64,000 nucleotides of DNA from Gordius sp. MW1 (GCA_964036665.1 OZ038526.1:7316001-7380000), one strand, 5' to 3'; numbered from the stretch's first letter, positions 44,282 to 55,540 are shown. Made by a program: numbers and translations. Notes: generated by a model from the letters alone, not told the origin.

Positions 44282-46156
44282 CTCGGGCCTTCGGCCCTCG
44301 TGGGAAGGGGGAGAAGGGAAGGGAAGAGGGGAAGTGAAGGGAAGAGGGGAAGGGAAGGGGGGACGACTCATCTGTACTTCGTATAAATGTATCATATTTG
44401 CTATGCAATTTATGGGCGAGAAAGGTGGGAAGGGGCGAGATAGGGGGGTATTAAATGCCTAATGATTAATTAATTATTTATACAAATTTTCCATTATAGG
44501 CAAAATATAATATAGGCAAGGGTTAGGGTTAGATTTAGTGTTTTCTTCTAGTTGCGTATTACATTAGTTTTTATGGCCTTTAGTGATTATGGGTCTAACA
44601 AACATTAAATTATAAAACAACAAAATATTAAGAATTTGCAGAATTGTTGGGAGAAATTTTTTGTTGAATTTGAACAATTTTTAATTAAAAAAATCAAAAA
44701 TTTGGCCAATGGTCACTTTTTCTCTATTGGTCAGTATCAGTACCAACAGATACTCTATAAGTCAATGATTGCCAAAAAAACGGAAAAAAAATTTTGATGC
44801 TCACTTTGGCCAATGGTCATTTTTTTCCATTGGTCAGCAGCCAGCACACGGTAAAAGTGGATATAAATTCATAAGAGTAAAAAAAACGAAAAAAAATTTT
44901 TCGAATCACATTTTGGCCAATGGTCATTTTTTTCCATTGGTCAGCAGCCAGGACACGGTAAAAGTGGATATAAATTCATAATAGTCAAAAAAAAACGAAA
45001 AAAAAGTTTTCGAATCACATTTTGGCCAATGGACATTTTATTCCATTGGTCAGCAGCCAGCGGACGGCCAAAAAGTCATAATAGCAATGGTAGTAACAGG
45101 AACAATCATAATAGTCAAAAAAAACGAAAAAAATAATTTCGATTCACATTTTGGCCAATAGTCATTTTTTCCATCGGTCAGGAGCCAGCGGACGGCCAAA
45201 AAGTCATAATAGCAATGGTAGTAACAGGAACAATCATAATAGTCAAAAAAAACGAAAAAAATAGTTTTGATTCACATTTTGGCCAATGGTCATTTTTTTC
45301 ATTGGTCAGCAGCCAACGGATGGCCAAAAAGTCTTATTATCAATGATAGTAACAAGAACAATCAGAAGAGTCAAAAAAACTTCGGGATTCTAACCCAAAA
45401 ACTAGTTAAATTGCATAGCAATTAGAAGTAAACAACTTTTATTTATGTTTATTATATAAAATTGGTCAGCAGCCAGCGGACGGCCAAAAAGTCATAATAG
45501 CAATAGTAGAAACAGGAGCAATCATAATAATCAAAAAAAACGAAAAAAATAATTTCGATTCACATTTTGGCCAATGGTCATTTTTTTCTTTGGTCAGCAG
45601 CCAGCGGACGGCCAAAAATTCTTATTATCAATGATAGTAACAAGAACAATCATAAGAGTCAAAAAAACTCCGGGATTCTAACCCCAAAACTAGTTAAATT
45701 GCATAGCAATTAAAAGTAAACAACTTTTATTTATGTTTATTATATAACTAGTTAAATTGCATAGCATTAAAAGTAAACAACTTTTATCTATGTTTATTAT
45801 ATAACAAAAACTAGTTAAATTGCATAGCAATTAAAAGTAAACAACTTTTATTTATGTTTATTATATAACTAGTTAAATTGCATAGCAATTAAAAGTAAAC
45901 AACTTTAATTTATGTTTATTATATAATAGATAATTTAACAAATCTTATATATAACACACCGAGGGAGATAGAGATGAGGGGTGGGGCACCTCTTATGCAT
46001 GAGATAGAGATGAGGGGTGGGGCACCTCTTTCTCATGCATTAATTTAAAAAAGCGATAACCTAATATACCCTAAGAATATACCCAATGCAAATAGATAGG
46101 GAGGACAACGGACAACGGACAACCAAAAACGAGCCCATAAATTGCATAGCAATTAA
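44282..46156. mobile_element. Family S composite repeat, copy E
   Basis: Same orientation as copy A: hairpin end, gggaaggg tract, gggttagggttag, hairpin array (about 44700-45380 and 45460-45660), a 63-71 bp tandem array (45400-45930), gatgaggggtggggcac units, cggacaacggacaacc, and the ataaattgcatagcaattaa end. The broken arm of the host palindrome defines the insertion precisely to within an A-rich ambiguity. Confidence 0.82.
45400..45930. repeat. 63-71 bp tandem units with a palindromic core
   Basis: About five units of actagttaaattgcatagca...ttaaaagtaaacaac...tatgtttattatataa, the first separated from the rest by hairpin units. The core aattgcatagcaatt is a near-perfect palindrome and is the same sequence that ends family S copies. 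Inverted equivalents occur in copy F at 46870-47100 and 47335-47400. Confidence 0.85.
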
Positions 46157-46612
46157 AAATCTTAATTCCTTTTTTAAATAATAACAAAAAACTATTTTTC
46201 TTTCATTTAAAATTGTAAATATTTAAGAAGTTAATGCATCTTGAAAAAGGAAAATATTTAAAATAAAATACCACATTTATACTTATATATATCATATAAA
46301 AAACCCATAAATTGCATAGCAATTAACAAGAATTTTCCATGTTAACCTGAGGTCAACCTGGGTTTTCAAGTTGGGTGTAAAACTGACCTGAAGGTTCTTC
46401 AGGTTGATTTTCGTGATGAACAGGTTAAGGTTCGGGTGTTCAAAAAACCTTATCAGGTTTTTGAAAACCTGAACCTGAACCCTCAGGTTGCCTGGTTTTG
46501 ATCATCACTACTTACATACCCAGAAATTATTTTTGGGTGTCTTTTATTCATAGACTAAATAGACTGCTCATCTCTTATTAATTGCTATGCAATTTATGGG
46601 ATCGTTTTTTGG

Positions 46613-46680
46613 TGTCCGTCCGTCGTCCGTCGTCCGTCGTCCGTCGTCCGTCGTCCGTCGTCCGTCGTCCGTCGTCCGTT
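46613..46680. repeat. CGTCCGT microsatellite
   Basis: About nine copies of the 7-mer cgtccgt in family S copy F. Copies A and E hold a short form in the opposite orientation (acggacaacggac), so the motif is native to the family and expanded here. Confidence 0.92.
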
Positions 46681-48599
46681 ACCCTATCTATTTGCATTGG
46701 GTATATTAGGTTATCGCTTTTTTAAATTAATGGATGAGAAAGAGGTGCCCCACCCCTCATCTCTATCTCCCTCGCTGTGTTATTTTTAATTGCTATGCAT
46801 AAGAGGTGCCCCACCCCTCATCTCTATCTCCCTCGGTGTGCTATATAATGGTTATATATAAGATTTGTTAAATTATCTATTATATAATAAACATAGATAA
46901 AAGTTGTGCTATGCAATTTAACTAGTTATATAATTAACATAAATAAAAGTTGTTTACTTTTAATTGCTATGCAATTTAACTAGTTTTGGTTATATAATAA
47001 ATATAAAAGTTGTTTACTTTTAATGCTATGCAATTTAACTAGTTATAAATAAACATAAATAAAAGTTGTTTACTTTTTAATTGCTATGCAATTTAACTAG
47101 TTTTGGGGTTGGAATCCCGGAGTTTTTTTTGACTCTTATGATTGTTCTTGTTACTATCATTGATAATAAGAATTTTTGGCCGTCCGCTGGCTGCTGACCA
47201 ATGAAAAAAATGACCATTGGCCAAAATGTGAATCGAAATTATTTTTTTCGTTTTTTTTGACTACTATAATTGTTCCTGTTTCTACCATTGCTATTATGAC
47301 TTTTTGGCCGTCCGCTGGCTGCTGACCAATGTTATATAATAAACATAAATAAAAGTTGTTTACTTTTAATTGCTATGCAATTTAACTAGTTTTTGGGTTA
47401 GAATCCCGGAGTTTTTTTTGACTTTTATGATTGTTCTTGTTACTATCATTGATAATAAGACTTTTTGGCCGTCCGTTGGCTGCTGACCAATGAAAAAAAT
47501 GACCATTGGCCAAAATGTGCATCCGAGTTTATTTTTTCGTTTTTTTTGACTATTATGATTGTTCCTGTTACTACCATTGCTATTATGACTTTTTGGCCGT
47601 CCGCTGGCTCCTGACCGATGGAAAAAATGACCATTGGCCAAAATGTGAATCGAAATTATTTTTTTCGTTTTTTTTGACTATTATGATTGTTCCTGTTCCT
47701 ACCATTGCTATTATGACTTTTTGGCCGTCCGCTGGCTGCTGACCAATGAAATAAAATGACCATTGGCCAAAATGTGATTCGAAAACTTTTATTTCGTTTT
47801 TTTTGACTATTATGAATTTATATCCACTTTTATTGTGTCCTGGCTGCTGACCAATGGAAAAAAATGACCATTGGCCAAAATGTGATTCGAAAATTTTTTT
47901 TTCGTTTTTTTTACTCTTGTGAATTTATATCCACTTTTACCGTGTGCTGGCTGCTGACCAATGGAAAAAAATGACCATTGGCCAAAATGTGAATCCGAGT
48001 TTATTTTTTCGTTTTTTTTTGACTATTATGATTGTTCCTGTTACTACCATTGCTATTATGACTTTTTGGCCGTCCGCTGGCTCCTGACCGATGGAAAAAA
48101 TGACCATTGGCCAAAATGTGATTCGAAATTTTTTTTTTCTCGTTTTTTTTGACTTATGAATTTATATCCACTTTTACCGTGTCCTGGCTGCTTACCAATG
48201 AAAAAAATGACCATTGGCCAAATTTTATATATAACCTAAAAATTTATTATAGATGGTCTAACAGACAGCCAACTATGTAATATATATTTTTAACCTTATA
48301 AATGCATATATATTTTTTTATTGGGTTAATATATTTCATTTAATTAGATTGTGATTTCATAGAAAACCTAAAAAGTAATATTTAAAAAAATAATATAGGT
48401 ATTAGATTCTAATTTACGATAAAATATATCGATAGAAACTAACACAAAATTCGAAACCTCCTTCAAAGGTATAAGCATAGCCCGTTATTTCTAATTAAAT
48501 TGAATCTACTATTAAACTCAGACACGAATTGTACTTTATTAGATGGCGCGCGTAAGTTTATATAATTAGTAAAATTTTTCTACGTGTCATAGATATTAC

Positions 48600-48765
48600 A
48601 CCGCACGTGTGGCAGGGAAATGTCCGATATTTTTAAAATGAAAAGGTATTTTAGGAATCTGAAAAGGTTATTTTACCCCCGGCCGCCCTGGGCACCTACG
48701 GGTAAAGTTTCGAGGTAATCGGGCTGGTAGTTTAAGAATTTAGCCCTTTTTTAAAACTAAAAAAA
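48600..48765 (-). mobile_element. Helitron fragment
   Basis: In reverse complement it reads gggctaaattcttaaactaccagcccgatt, then cccagggcggcc, matching bases 15250-15400 of the Helitron. The TC start and CTAG end are not preserved. Confidence 0.75.
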
Positions 48766-48951
48766 AACTTTTTTTTAATTTTTTTTTTACATTAAATTAA
48801 TTTTTTGTTTTTGTTAATACCATTGATAATATGACTTTTTGACCGTCCGCTGGCTACTGACCGACGATATATATTGATTTTCTAAACATAAAACACAACT
48901 TTATTATTTCATCATCTATATAAATAACATAATAACTTCTACTATTTTAAA

Positions 48952-49025
48952 GCCAGCATGGTATAGTGGTTATAGCGCCGGCTTGTGAACTGGAGGTGTG
49001 GGGTTCAAGTCAGTGAGGGGACAAA
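48952..49025 (+). ncRNA. tRNA-like sequence (pseudogene or SINE head)
   Basis: TGGTATAGTGG (48959-48969) fits the pol III A box and GGTTCAAGTC (49002-49011) nearly fits the B box, at tRNA-like spacing. The anticodon-loop position reads cttgtgaac, so the nominal triplet would be GTG (His). The acceptor stem does not pair and the D- and T-stems are imperfect, so it is not a functional tRNA. Other family S copies have only the B-box half (ggttcgaatcccgg). Confidence 0.6.
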
Positions 49026-49878
49026 TTTTTTTTTTAATTTTTTTAAATTAAATTAATATTTGTTCATGTTAATACCAATGATAATATGAATTTTTGACCG
49101 CCCGCTGGCTACTGACCAATAAAAAAATGACCATTGGCCAAATAAATCGAAATTTTTTTTCGTTTTTGAATTGGTTAACATTGATAATTACCCTATGTCC
49201 TCCCCTACAAGGGCCTATAACTAATTAACTAATTATTTTGCATCTAATACCCCCTATAGGCATTCTCGCCCCTTCCCACCTTTCTCGCCCATAAATTGCA
49301 TAGCAAATATGCTACGTTTATACGGAGTATAGAAGAGTTCCCCCTTCCCCTCTTCCCTTCCCCTCTTCCCTTCCCCTACTCCCCTTCCCTTCTCCCCCTT
49401 CCCACGAGGGCCGAAGGCCCGAGTTTATATTAACGCATCAAAAGTGTTGCAAAAACGACCGCCATTTTGAAAAGTGACGTAGAATTTGTATAGCGATGGA
49501 TAGTATTGGTCAATAATCATTGATTTTATAATATAAAACAACCCATTTTAATCATTATAGCGATTTTAAAAATTCATCAAACCATATAAATTGGCCAAAA
49601 TTCATGTTAGAAAATAAGTTTAAGTGTAGATGGCGCTATAAAAGTTAATATTATTTATAAATAATTATTAATATTCATACCAATATTTTAATTTTTAAAA
49701 GCTCATGTTGATAAAACTCAAAATGATTTACATTTTTATATCAAAAAAAATATATAAGGCATAACCGAAACCATTATAAACATAAACCTAACCATGCAAT
49801 TCACGTTTCAAAATGGATGCCAAAATTTGGAACACTTTTTAAAAGTGGATGAGCAGTCTATTAGTCTAAGCTTTTATT

Positions 49879-50079
49879 AGAATATCAAGCTAACAATTGT
49901 TATTAGGCATACAAAATATTCAAAAATCAACTAATTAGGATACATGAATAGGGGTGCCAATGCCTAATTATAACTGCAAATATTTGACATTTAAACAGAT
50001 GTAGGCTGATGTTTGGTTATATTTATATGAACGGATGAAAAATTTGTTCTAAGATGATAATTTTTAGGACTGATCGTAT
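49879..50079. other. Spacer
   Basis: AT-rich, nothing recognised. Confidence 0.5.
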
Positions 50080-50087
50080 ATTGTAGG

Positions 50088-50259
50088 CATGGGCGTAGCC
50101 GGGTTATGGATTAGAGGGGGGGGGGTGGCGAAACGGTTAAAAGTTAAATTAGGGAGGGGCAAAGCATGTTTTTTTAATTTTTAAGGGTTTTTGCATTGAA
50201 AATGTTTTTTGTCATTCAGGGTGGGCCCACCCCCTTGCCCCCCCCTGGCTACGCCCCTG
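50088..50259. mobile_element. MITE, family III
   Basis: Ends CATGGGCGTAGCCGG and TGGCTACGCCCCTG, perfect 8-bp duplication ATTGTAGG (50080-50087, 50260-50267). The usual G and C runs lie inside. Confidence 0.92.
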
Positions 50260-50267
50260 ATTGTAGG

Positions 50268-50702
50268 ATACTGGTTATTAACAATAAGCTATTGAGAAAT
50301 ATAAAGAAGTTTACGAATATTAAAAGTTATCAAATAAAAAATTAAATCCGCAATGGCTAAAATAGGCTTGGAAATATTTTTATATAAAATGATATTTGAT
50401 GTAAAATCTAAAGTTAGTGACTAATGTTAACATTTTTCATACAATTCAAACAAAAATGGCTAATGTTTAATACAACATAGTTAAAATGTTAAAATAAAAA
50501 AAGTTTGAGGATTTTGATTTTTTAAGGAGCGCTATAAGACAAAAAGGCCAACACAAATTTCACTTTTGATATTATGTGTGTTGTGTGTTTGAGCACTTGT
50601 TACATTTACTGCGATGCTAATATATACACAGTCCCTACCTTTTTGCGTTTCAAATTTTACCAATATAACCTAACCCCCATTAAAAGCACCCATCCACACC
50701 CA
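50268..50702. other. Spacer
   Basis: AT-rich, nothing recognised. Confidence 0.5.
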
Positions 50703-50710
50703 AGTATAGA

Positions 50711-50868
50711 CATGGGCGTACCCAGGTTTCGAATTAGGGGGGGGGGGCAAAACATTTAAAAGTTCATTTAGAGGGGGGGGGGCAAAACATAATTTTTTTT
50801 AATTTTTCAATGTTTTTGCATAAAAATTTTTTTTTCTCGTAAATTATCCCCCCATGCGAACACCCATG
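50711..50868. mobile_element. MITE, family III
   Basis: Left end CATGGGCGTACCCAGG, right end degraded (gcgaacacccatg), perfect 8-bp duplication AGTATAGA (50703-50710, 50869-50876). Confidence 0.9.
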
Positions 50869-50876
50869 AGTATAGA

Positions 50877-51570
50877 TCATATTTATTTACAAAATTCTCA
50901 TTTTCTATAAGTAATTTTTAAATCGAAATCATTTTATGGTTTTTAAAACAAAAATTTTAGGACACAACCTAGCAACTATAATTATACGCTATTTGGAATT
51001 ATTTACTCATTAAAGATGATGTCAAAATATGCCACGTGTAAAGTTAAATAGTCTGTGACCCCTACACCTATAAAATTAACCAAATAGACCGCTCTAATTT
51101 ACATAACGATTAATTATAGACCCTCCCACTTTATTATCCTAAAAGTTTCTATATATATATATATATATTGGAAATGTATATATGTGTATAAATAAAGACC
51201 AGTGTCGTGTTTAACAGCGAAAAGTAGGTATACAGAGGTCACCTATAATACATTATCCTACCATCAAATATTTGTGCTGTTCAACTGACACAGGGGTTCT
51301 AATAATATGTGAAACCAATATTTATCAAGCTCAAATATTCAATAATTTAGCATTGCAGATGTTAATATTGACATGGGATTAGGGTCCGTATCCATCCGTA
51401 GCCTTAAGTGTAATTCTTTACAAGTAATCTTTACTATATGTGTAGTAGAATTTTTTAATGAAGAATTTGATGCAAGTCATCTTAAACGATAAGGTTTTTT
51501 TGTTATAAAATTGGTCCGAGGTGGGGAGGGTATGAAACAACTATATCTATTAAAAACAATTCACGGTGCA
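50877..51570. other. Unassigned AT-rich DNA
   Basis: Contains an (AT)n run near 51152-51168; no gene recognised. Confidence 0.5.
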
Positions 51571-51578
51571 CCTCGAAC

Positions 51579-51786
51579 TAGAGTTGTTAAATTGCTAACT
51601 TTCTTCAAGCTCCAGACGCGAGCACGTACACTGAGTTGCATTATATGCGCGTTAGCACAATATGTGCTCGGTGTTCGGTGCACTAGGCAGAACAGAACGT
51701 TAGCATATAAAAATGCTTGAGGGTCGAGCAGAAACTCGAGCAGATGGTAGCTGGAGTTGAAGAAAGTTAGCAATTTAACAACTCTA
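51579..51786. mobile_element. Foldback MITE with 35-bp inverted ends
   Basis: The ends begin TAGAGTTGTTAAATTGCTAA on one strand and match over about 35 bases at the other end. Flanks cctcgaac (51571-51578) and cgtcgaac (51787-51794) form an 8-bp duplication with one mismatch. The 208-bp element has no coding capacity; the ORFs on both strands here arise from it. Confidence 0.85.
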
Positions 51787-51794
51787 CGTCGAAC

Positions 51795-53090
51795 AATGAA
51801 GCCCTTAAACACCCAATCCGATTTTTCCATTAACCTATACAGTAATGCCACCATTAAAATCCTCAATTTCATTTAACAAATTATACCTATAGGCGATTTG
51901 ATATCATAGCAAATTTAAAATTGATTTATTTTACTCATGATGGTCTACAGATCGTTAAATGAAATCAGAATTCAATAATTTTTAGGTCATCTAAAATGAT
52001 ATATTTCGCGAATATTTTTTTTATTTGACCATCCCCTACTTATTTTAGAGTTTGGCTCTTCCTCCCCCCCCCCCCCCTATGTTATTTCTAAATGAAAAAA
52101 ATTTGGGTCGTATTAAAATAAAATATGTATGAATATTGAATTGAAACGCCTAAAATTGGTCTTTAGTTTCCTGTTTATATATTGATAATCGTTATTTAAT
52201 GTTTATATATATGGTTGACACTATAAAGTTTAGAAACTAGTAGAACTTAAAAACAAATAAAAAACGTCGAAGTTTTAAAAAACAGGTTGGATATTAAATT
52301 TAGAGTCATGTTGCCCTATAACTAACTTTATTGGCAAAATTATTAATTGCAGTGCATATGGGCTCACTTTCGGTGTTTTTTCTTAACAATATTATACATA
52401 AGAATGTGCGTTATATAGAAAATTGAGCAACTTTTTATAGGCTATAATTATTTTAGCACCTTAGATAGACCCCAAGATTTAATATGCCAAGATATCAAAC
52501 TTTTTCAAATTGTCGAAAAGCCACCTATAAATTGTTGTGGTAATGAGGAAGGTAGCGGATGGAATTTGTTGTTCAAAACATGCAAATTATAGTTGTTCAT
52601 CAAATTAAGCGCTTAGAATGTGTAAAAAATTTATTCATTCCTCCTGACATTTGATTTTTTTTATATCAGGATTTTTCGAAAATTGATAATTTTCGAAAAG
52701 TTGATGAAAATTTAAATGAAAATTTTAAAATTATGTATGGTTATAAAAAGATTTATACAATTTGCCTAATATACATGTTAGTTGTTAAGCTTTTTCAACC
52801 ATAACCTTTAATGAATCATATCTTTGGCATTTGTTGGGTTGTTTAATCAGCCTTTAAAACAAAAAATATACGCTCTCACCTTCCAGTATACATAACATAC
52901 ACAGAGGTAACCATTTTATTAAATGTGAAAAAAAAATATTTGTTCGTATTTTCAAAGTAGCAAAATGTGCCTAGGTAACAACAACAAAAATTAAACAAAG
53001 CGAACTTCTAAACACCGATATTAGGCAATTAATAAAAATTATCGAACCAAAATGTCTCTTCATGCATACTAACTATTCATCGCCCCATAA
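51795..53090. other. Unassigned, with small repeat fragments
   Basis: A C run at about 52060-52078 with following aatgaaaaaaatttggg suggests a family III fragment. attgcagtgcatatgggctcac at 52348-52369 resembles the family S end. No gene. Confidence 0.45.
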
Positions 53091-54720
53091 ATTAATAGGC
53101 AGTCAGGTCTTGGCTAAGAAGGTGAGTGTATAAAAGGAAATTTGGGACGCTGCCAACTTAAACAAGGCCCCGAATTTATAATTTCAGAGCAAAGCGCGGC
53201 TAGGGGATGTTACAGTCGTGTATTGACTCACGCGGCGGTGGCTACATCGATAATTCGATTTTCAATTACGACTCAACATACCCATATTACTTTTATATAT
53301 GCAATTACATATTTAGTTTATATATTTATTTTAAAGGGAAGGATCCTAAATAAAAGCGGCGTTTGTTTATTTAATGTCTCCCCCCCCCCTGCTCCAAGTT
53401 TGTGTGCCGCATTTATTTACTCAACCTTAGGCGCTCCATCCGTGGGCCCTTTGCGCCGAGGCTAATTTGCTATGTTCAACAAACGCAGCTAAATCTCCAT
53501 GTCAACGGGAATAAATCAGTCTTGCCCCGTTTTAAGCTGAGACTAGTGTCTGATAAAATCCAGTTTTACAGCACAAACCTTGTTTCTCTAAAGTTAATTA
53601 TTGCTCACCAGGGACACAGCTATTAAGGTACAAGCGCCAAATAGTAAAGTGAGGTGGAGGTGGGTTGGTTGGGTGAGGAGAGGCACAGAGATGGTTTGTA
53701 AACACGTTCCTATTTATTATACAAATAACGCATAAATATTGACTTAAGCAAAGCTCACCATGGGCCCAGGCCTTACCTCACCTCCAAAGTTGAGTTAACT
53801 TTAAAATTATATGCGCCACTTCCCTCTTACCCGCCTCTCCCCTTAAATAGAGATGTTTTTACTATTTTTTTACACGAGTTAACGAATTTAATTTAACAAT
53901 ATTTGAGCCTAATATTTTAACCAAATAGCTCGCGACACGTGTAAATAACACTATACGTGTACATATGAGTAATTGTAAACGTATGTATATATATTAGGAT
54001 GGATGCGTGTGTATAACGTCTACCTGAGTGCAAGCGTAGCGCACACTTTTTTTATCCTACCCAAACAAAACTAAACTCGTTTGTTTCCGCTCCGTGGCCT
54101 TCTCCGATTTTAATTTAGAGATTAATTTTCAGTCCTACAAATAGTATTTTTTTAAATCTCCTTTATTAACCTAACTTTCCCCTGGGCCCTGCTTTGTCGC
54201 ATAAAATATCGTACATATCCTACCAACTCCCCTGTGTTGGCGCCCGCCACCTTCAGTAATCTAAACTCTTGGTCGGTACAAAGATAGCTCAATATTTGCA
54301 CTGTTCTCCGGTAGGCTAGCAATAACTATCATCCCGACTTTCGCAGGCGCTACACAAATTTCTTTTTCGATCCTTCTCGCACCGAAATAAGCCGCCACGC
54401 TCTGTAAACTCGAGTTGGAAATAAATGCATTCTCTTATTTGGCATCAATCCACGTAGTGTACCGTTTGGCCAGCTGAACCATATTTCATAGCCCCGACTG
54501 ATACAATGTTTCATATTATTGACCGTCGTCATTGAAAATTTTGCGGCTAGGGCAGAACCTAGCCTCCTTATATGTTCAGTTTTTACAACTACCGCTAATT
54601 CCCGATTAAATAATCTCCACGCGTGTACAATACGCAAACTAACTTCATATAGAAGGTACGATCACCATTATTATTTATTAAATTCCGCGGGGCTCACTCT
54701 TTACTTGTAAAAACGTTTGG
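53091..54720. other. Less AT-biased region, possible promoter or 5' UTR area
   Basis: This stretch is richer in G+C and CpG than its surroundings and contains none of the repeat families. A donor-like AAGGTGAGTG is at 53119-53128. No protein domain was recognised in its ORFs (53142-53465 +, 54350-54637 -). It may hold upstream exons or control DNA for the IRF2BP gene about 3 kb downstream; this is inference only. Confidence 0.3.
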
Positions 54721-55141
54721 AATTCATTTATTATTATAGATATTTATATTTAATTAATGTTCATTTTTATGTAGCTCCGCACTTGTTTATACTTTAAAGA
54801 AATTAATCTTTTCCATAAGAAACCTATTTTTACAATACCTTTTCATTGATCAAAATGCCTAGTATTTAATGCAAATTGCTAAAAATAAGCTTTATGATTT
54901 CCTTCATTATTATAGAATTGTCATTTCTACATTAAATGCCTCAAATTATTACAAAAATGTATGATATTATTTCCGCTCGTTAATTTGCCAGGATTTCCTT
55001 TAAGCTATGCAATTTGTGAAAGTTCCTTTCAGAAATTTATACTAAAAAAGAGGAGGGGTTAATTTTTTTTGTTAAAAATGCTAGTCATTTACAATTCTTC
55101 TAAATTGGAGGGGAAATTTAAAAAATCCAAGAGGGTATTTA
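54721..55141. other. Spacer
   Basis: AT-rich, nothing recognised. Confidence 0.5.
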
Positions 55142-55149
55142 ATCTCAAT

Positions 55150-55532
55150 CAGAGACTAGAAATGCCCGGCCCGCCTGTCGTAAATTTTGACTTTCGGGCG
55201 GGCACCATAACTAGATTCGGGCAATTCGGACTCAATGTTGCTTTTAAAATAATGTATTATAATGTTTATGTGTATGATTTGTCACTTTTTAATATAATTT
55301 TATAATTTTTGTTCATCCTAGTTCTCATCAAAAAAAAATTTAGATAATTTTTTTAAAAAATATGACGATCTTAGTGCTAAAGTTTAAAACACATTATTTC
55401 TGGCCGGGAAGTTCGGGCAGCTCTAATAATTCGGGCATTGTTTGGCGGACACATAGAAGAGTTCGGGCGGGCAGATCAATTATAAAATCGAGCCGGGTTC
55501 GGGCAGAAAAATTCGAACGAATCTGACTTCTG
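55150..55532. mobile_element. CCCG-rich hAT MITE (family I), short copy
   Basis: Ends CAGAGACTAGAAATGCCCGG and the reverse of CAGAAGTCAGATTCG are flanked by the perfect 8-bp duplication ATCTCAAT (55142-55149, 55533-55540). The GC-rich ends surround an AT-rich centre. Confidence 0.92.
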
Positions 55533-55540
55533 ATCTCAAT

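Larger units (their letters stand above)
43651..46510. mobile_element. hAT-type foldback element (family V) split by family S
   Basis: The ends TAGTGATGATCAAAACC and GGTTTTGATCATCACTA are perfect inverted 17-mers, flanked by the perfect 8-bp duplication CTTACATA (43643-43650, 46511-46518). The native element is one long palindrome: left arm 43651-44085, loop 44086-44192, right arm 44193-44281 continuing at 46157-46510. Family S copy E is inserted in the right arm. The outer 200 bp are built of aggttnacctg/caggttnacct phrases. The loop itself has a gcatgcatatactatgcagc palindromic cluster. Confidence 0.88.
46578..49423. mobile_element. Family S composite repeat, copy F (longest)
   Basis: It starts ttaattgctatgcaatttatggg and contains the CGTCCGT microsatellite, gtgccccacccctcatc units, inverted 64-bp units, hairpin arrays at 47110-47330 and 47400-48230, a Helitron fragment, a tRNA-like segment, the pyrimidine tract, and the ggccgaaggcccgag end. 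It is oriented head-to-head with copy E. Confidence 0.8.
46549..49870. mobile_element. hAT-like element (family IV) split by family S
   Basis: Ends CATAGACTAAATAGACTGC and GCAGTCTATTAGTCTAAG are flanked by the perfect 8-bp duplication CTTTTATT (46541-46548, 49871-49878). All but about 30 bp at the left and 445 bp at the right is family S copy F. The right-hand native part (49424-49870) has no coding potential. Confidence 0.85.

Noticed and set aside
45400-45930. Regular 63-71 bp repeats resembling a CRISPR array
   Set aside because: Spacers are not unique, units are whole tandem copies, the context is eukaryotic and inverted equivalents exist in another element.
53142-53626. 107- and 74-codon ORFs
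   Set aside because: No recognisable domain, biased composition or conserved start context; kept only as part of a possible regulatory region.
54350-54637. 95-codon minus-strand ORF
   Set aside because: No family resemblance and no supporting neighbours.
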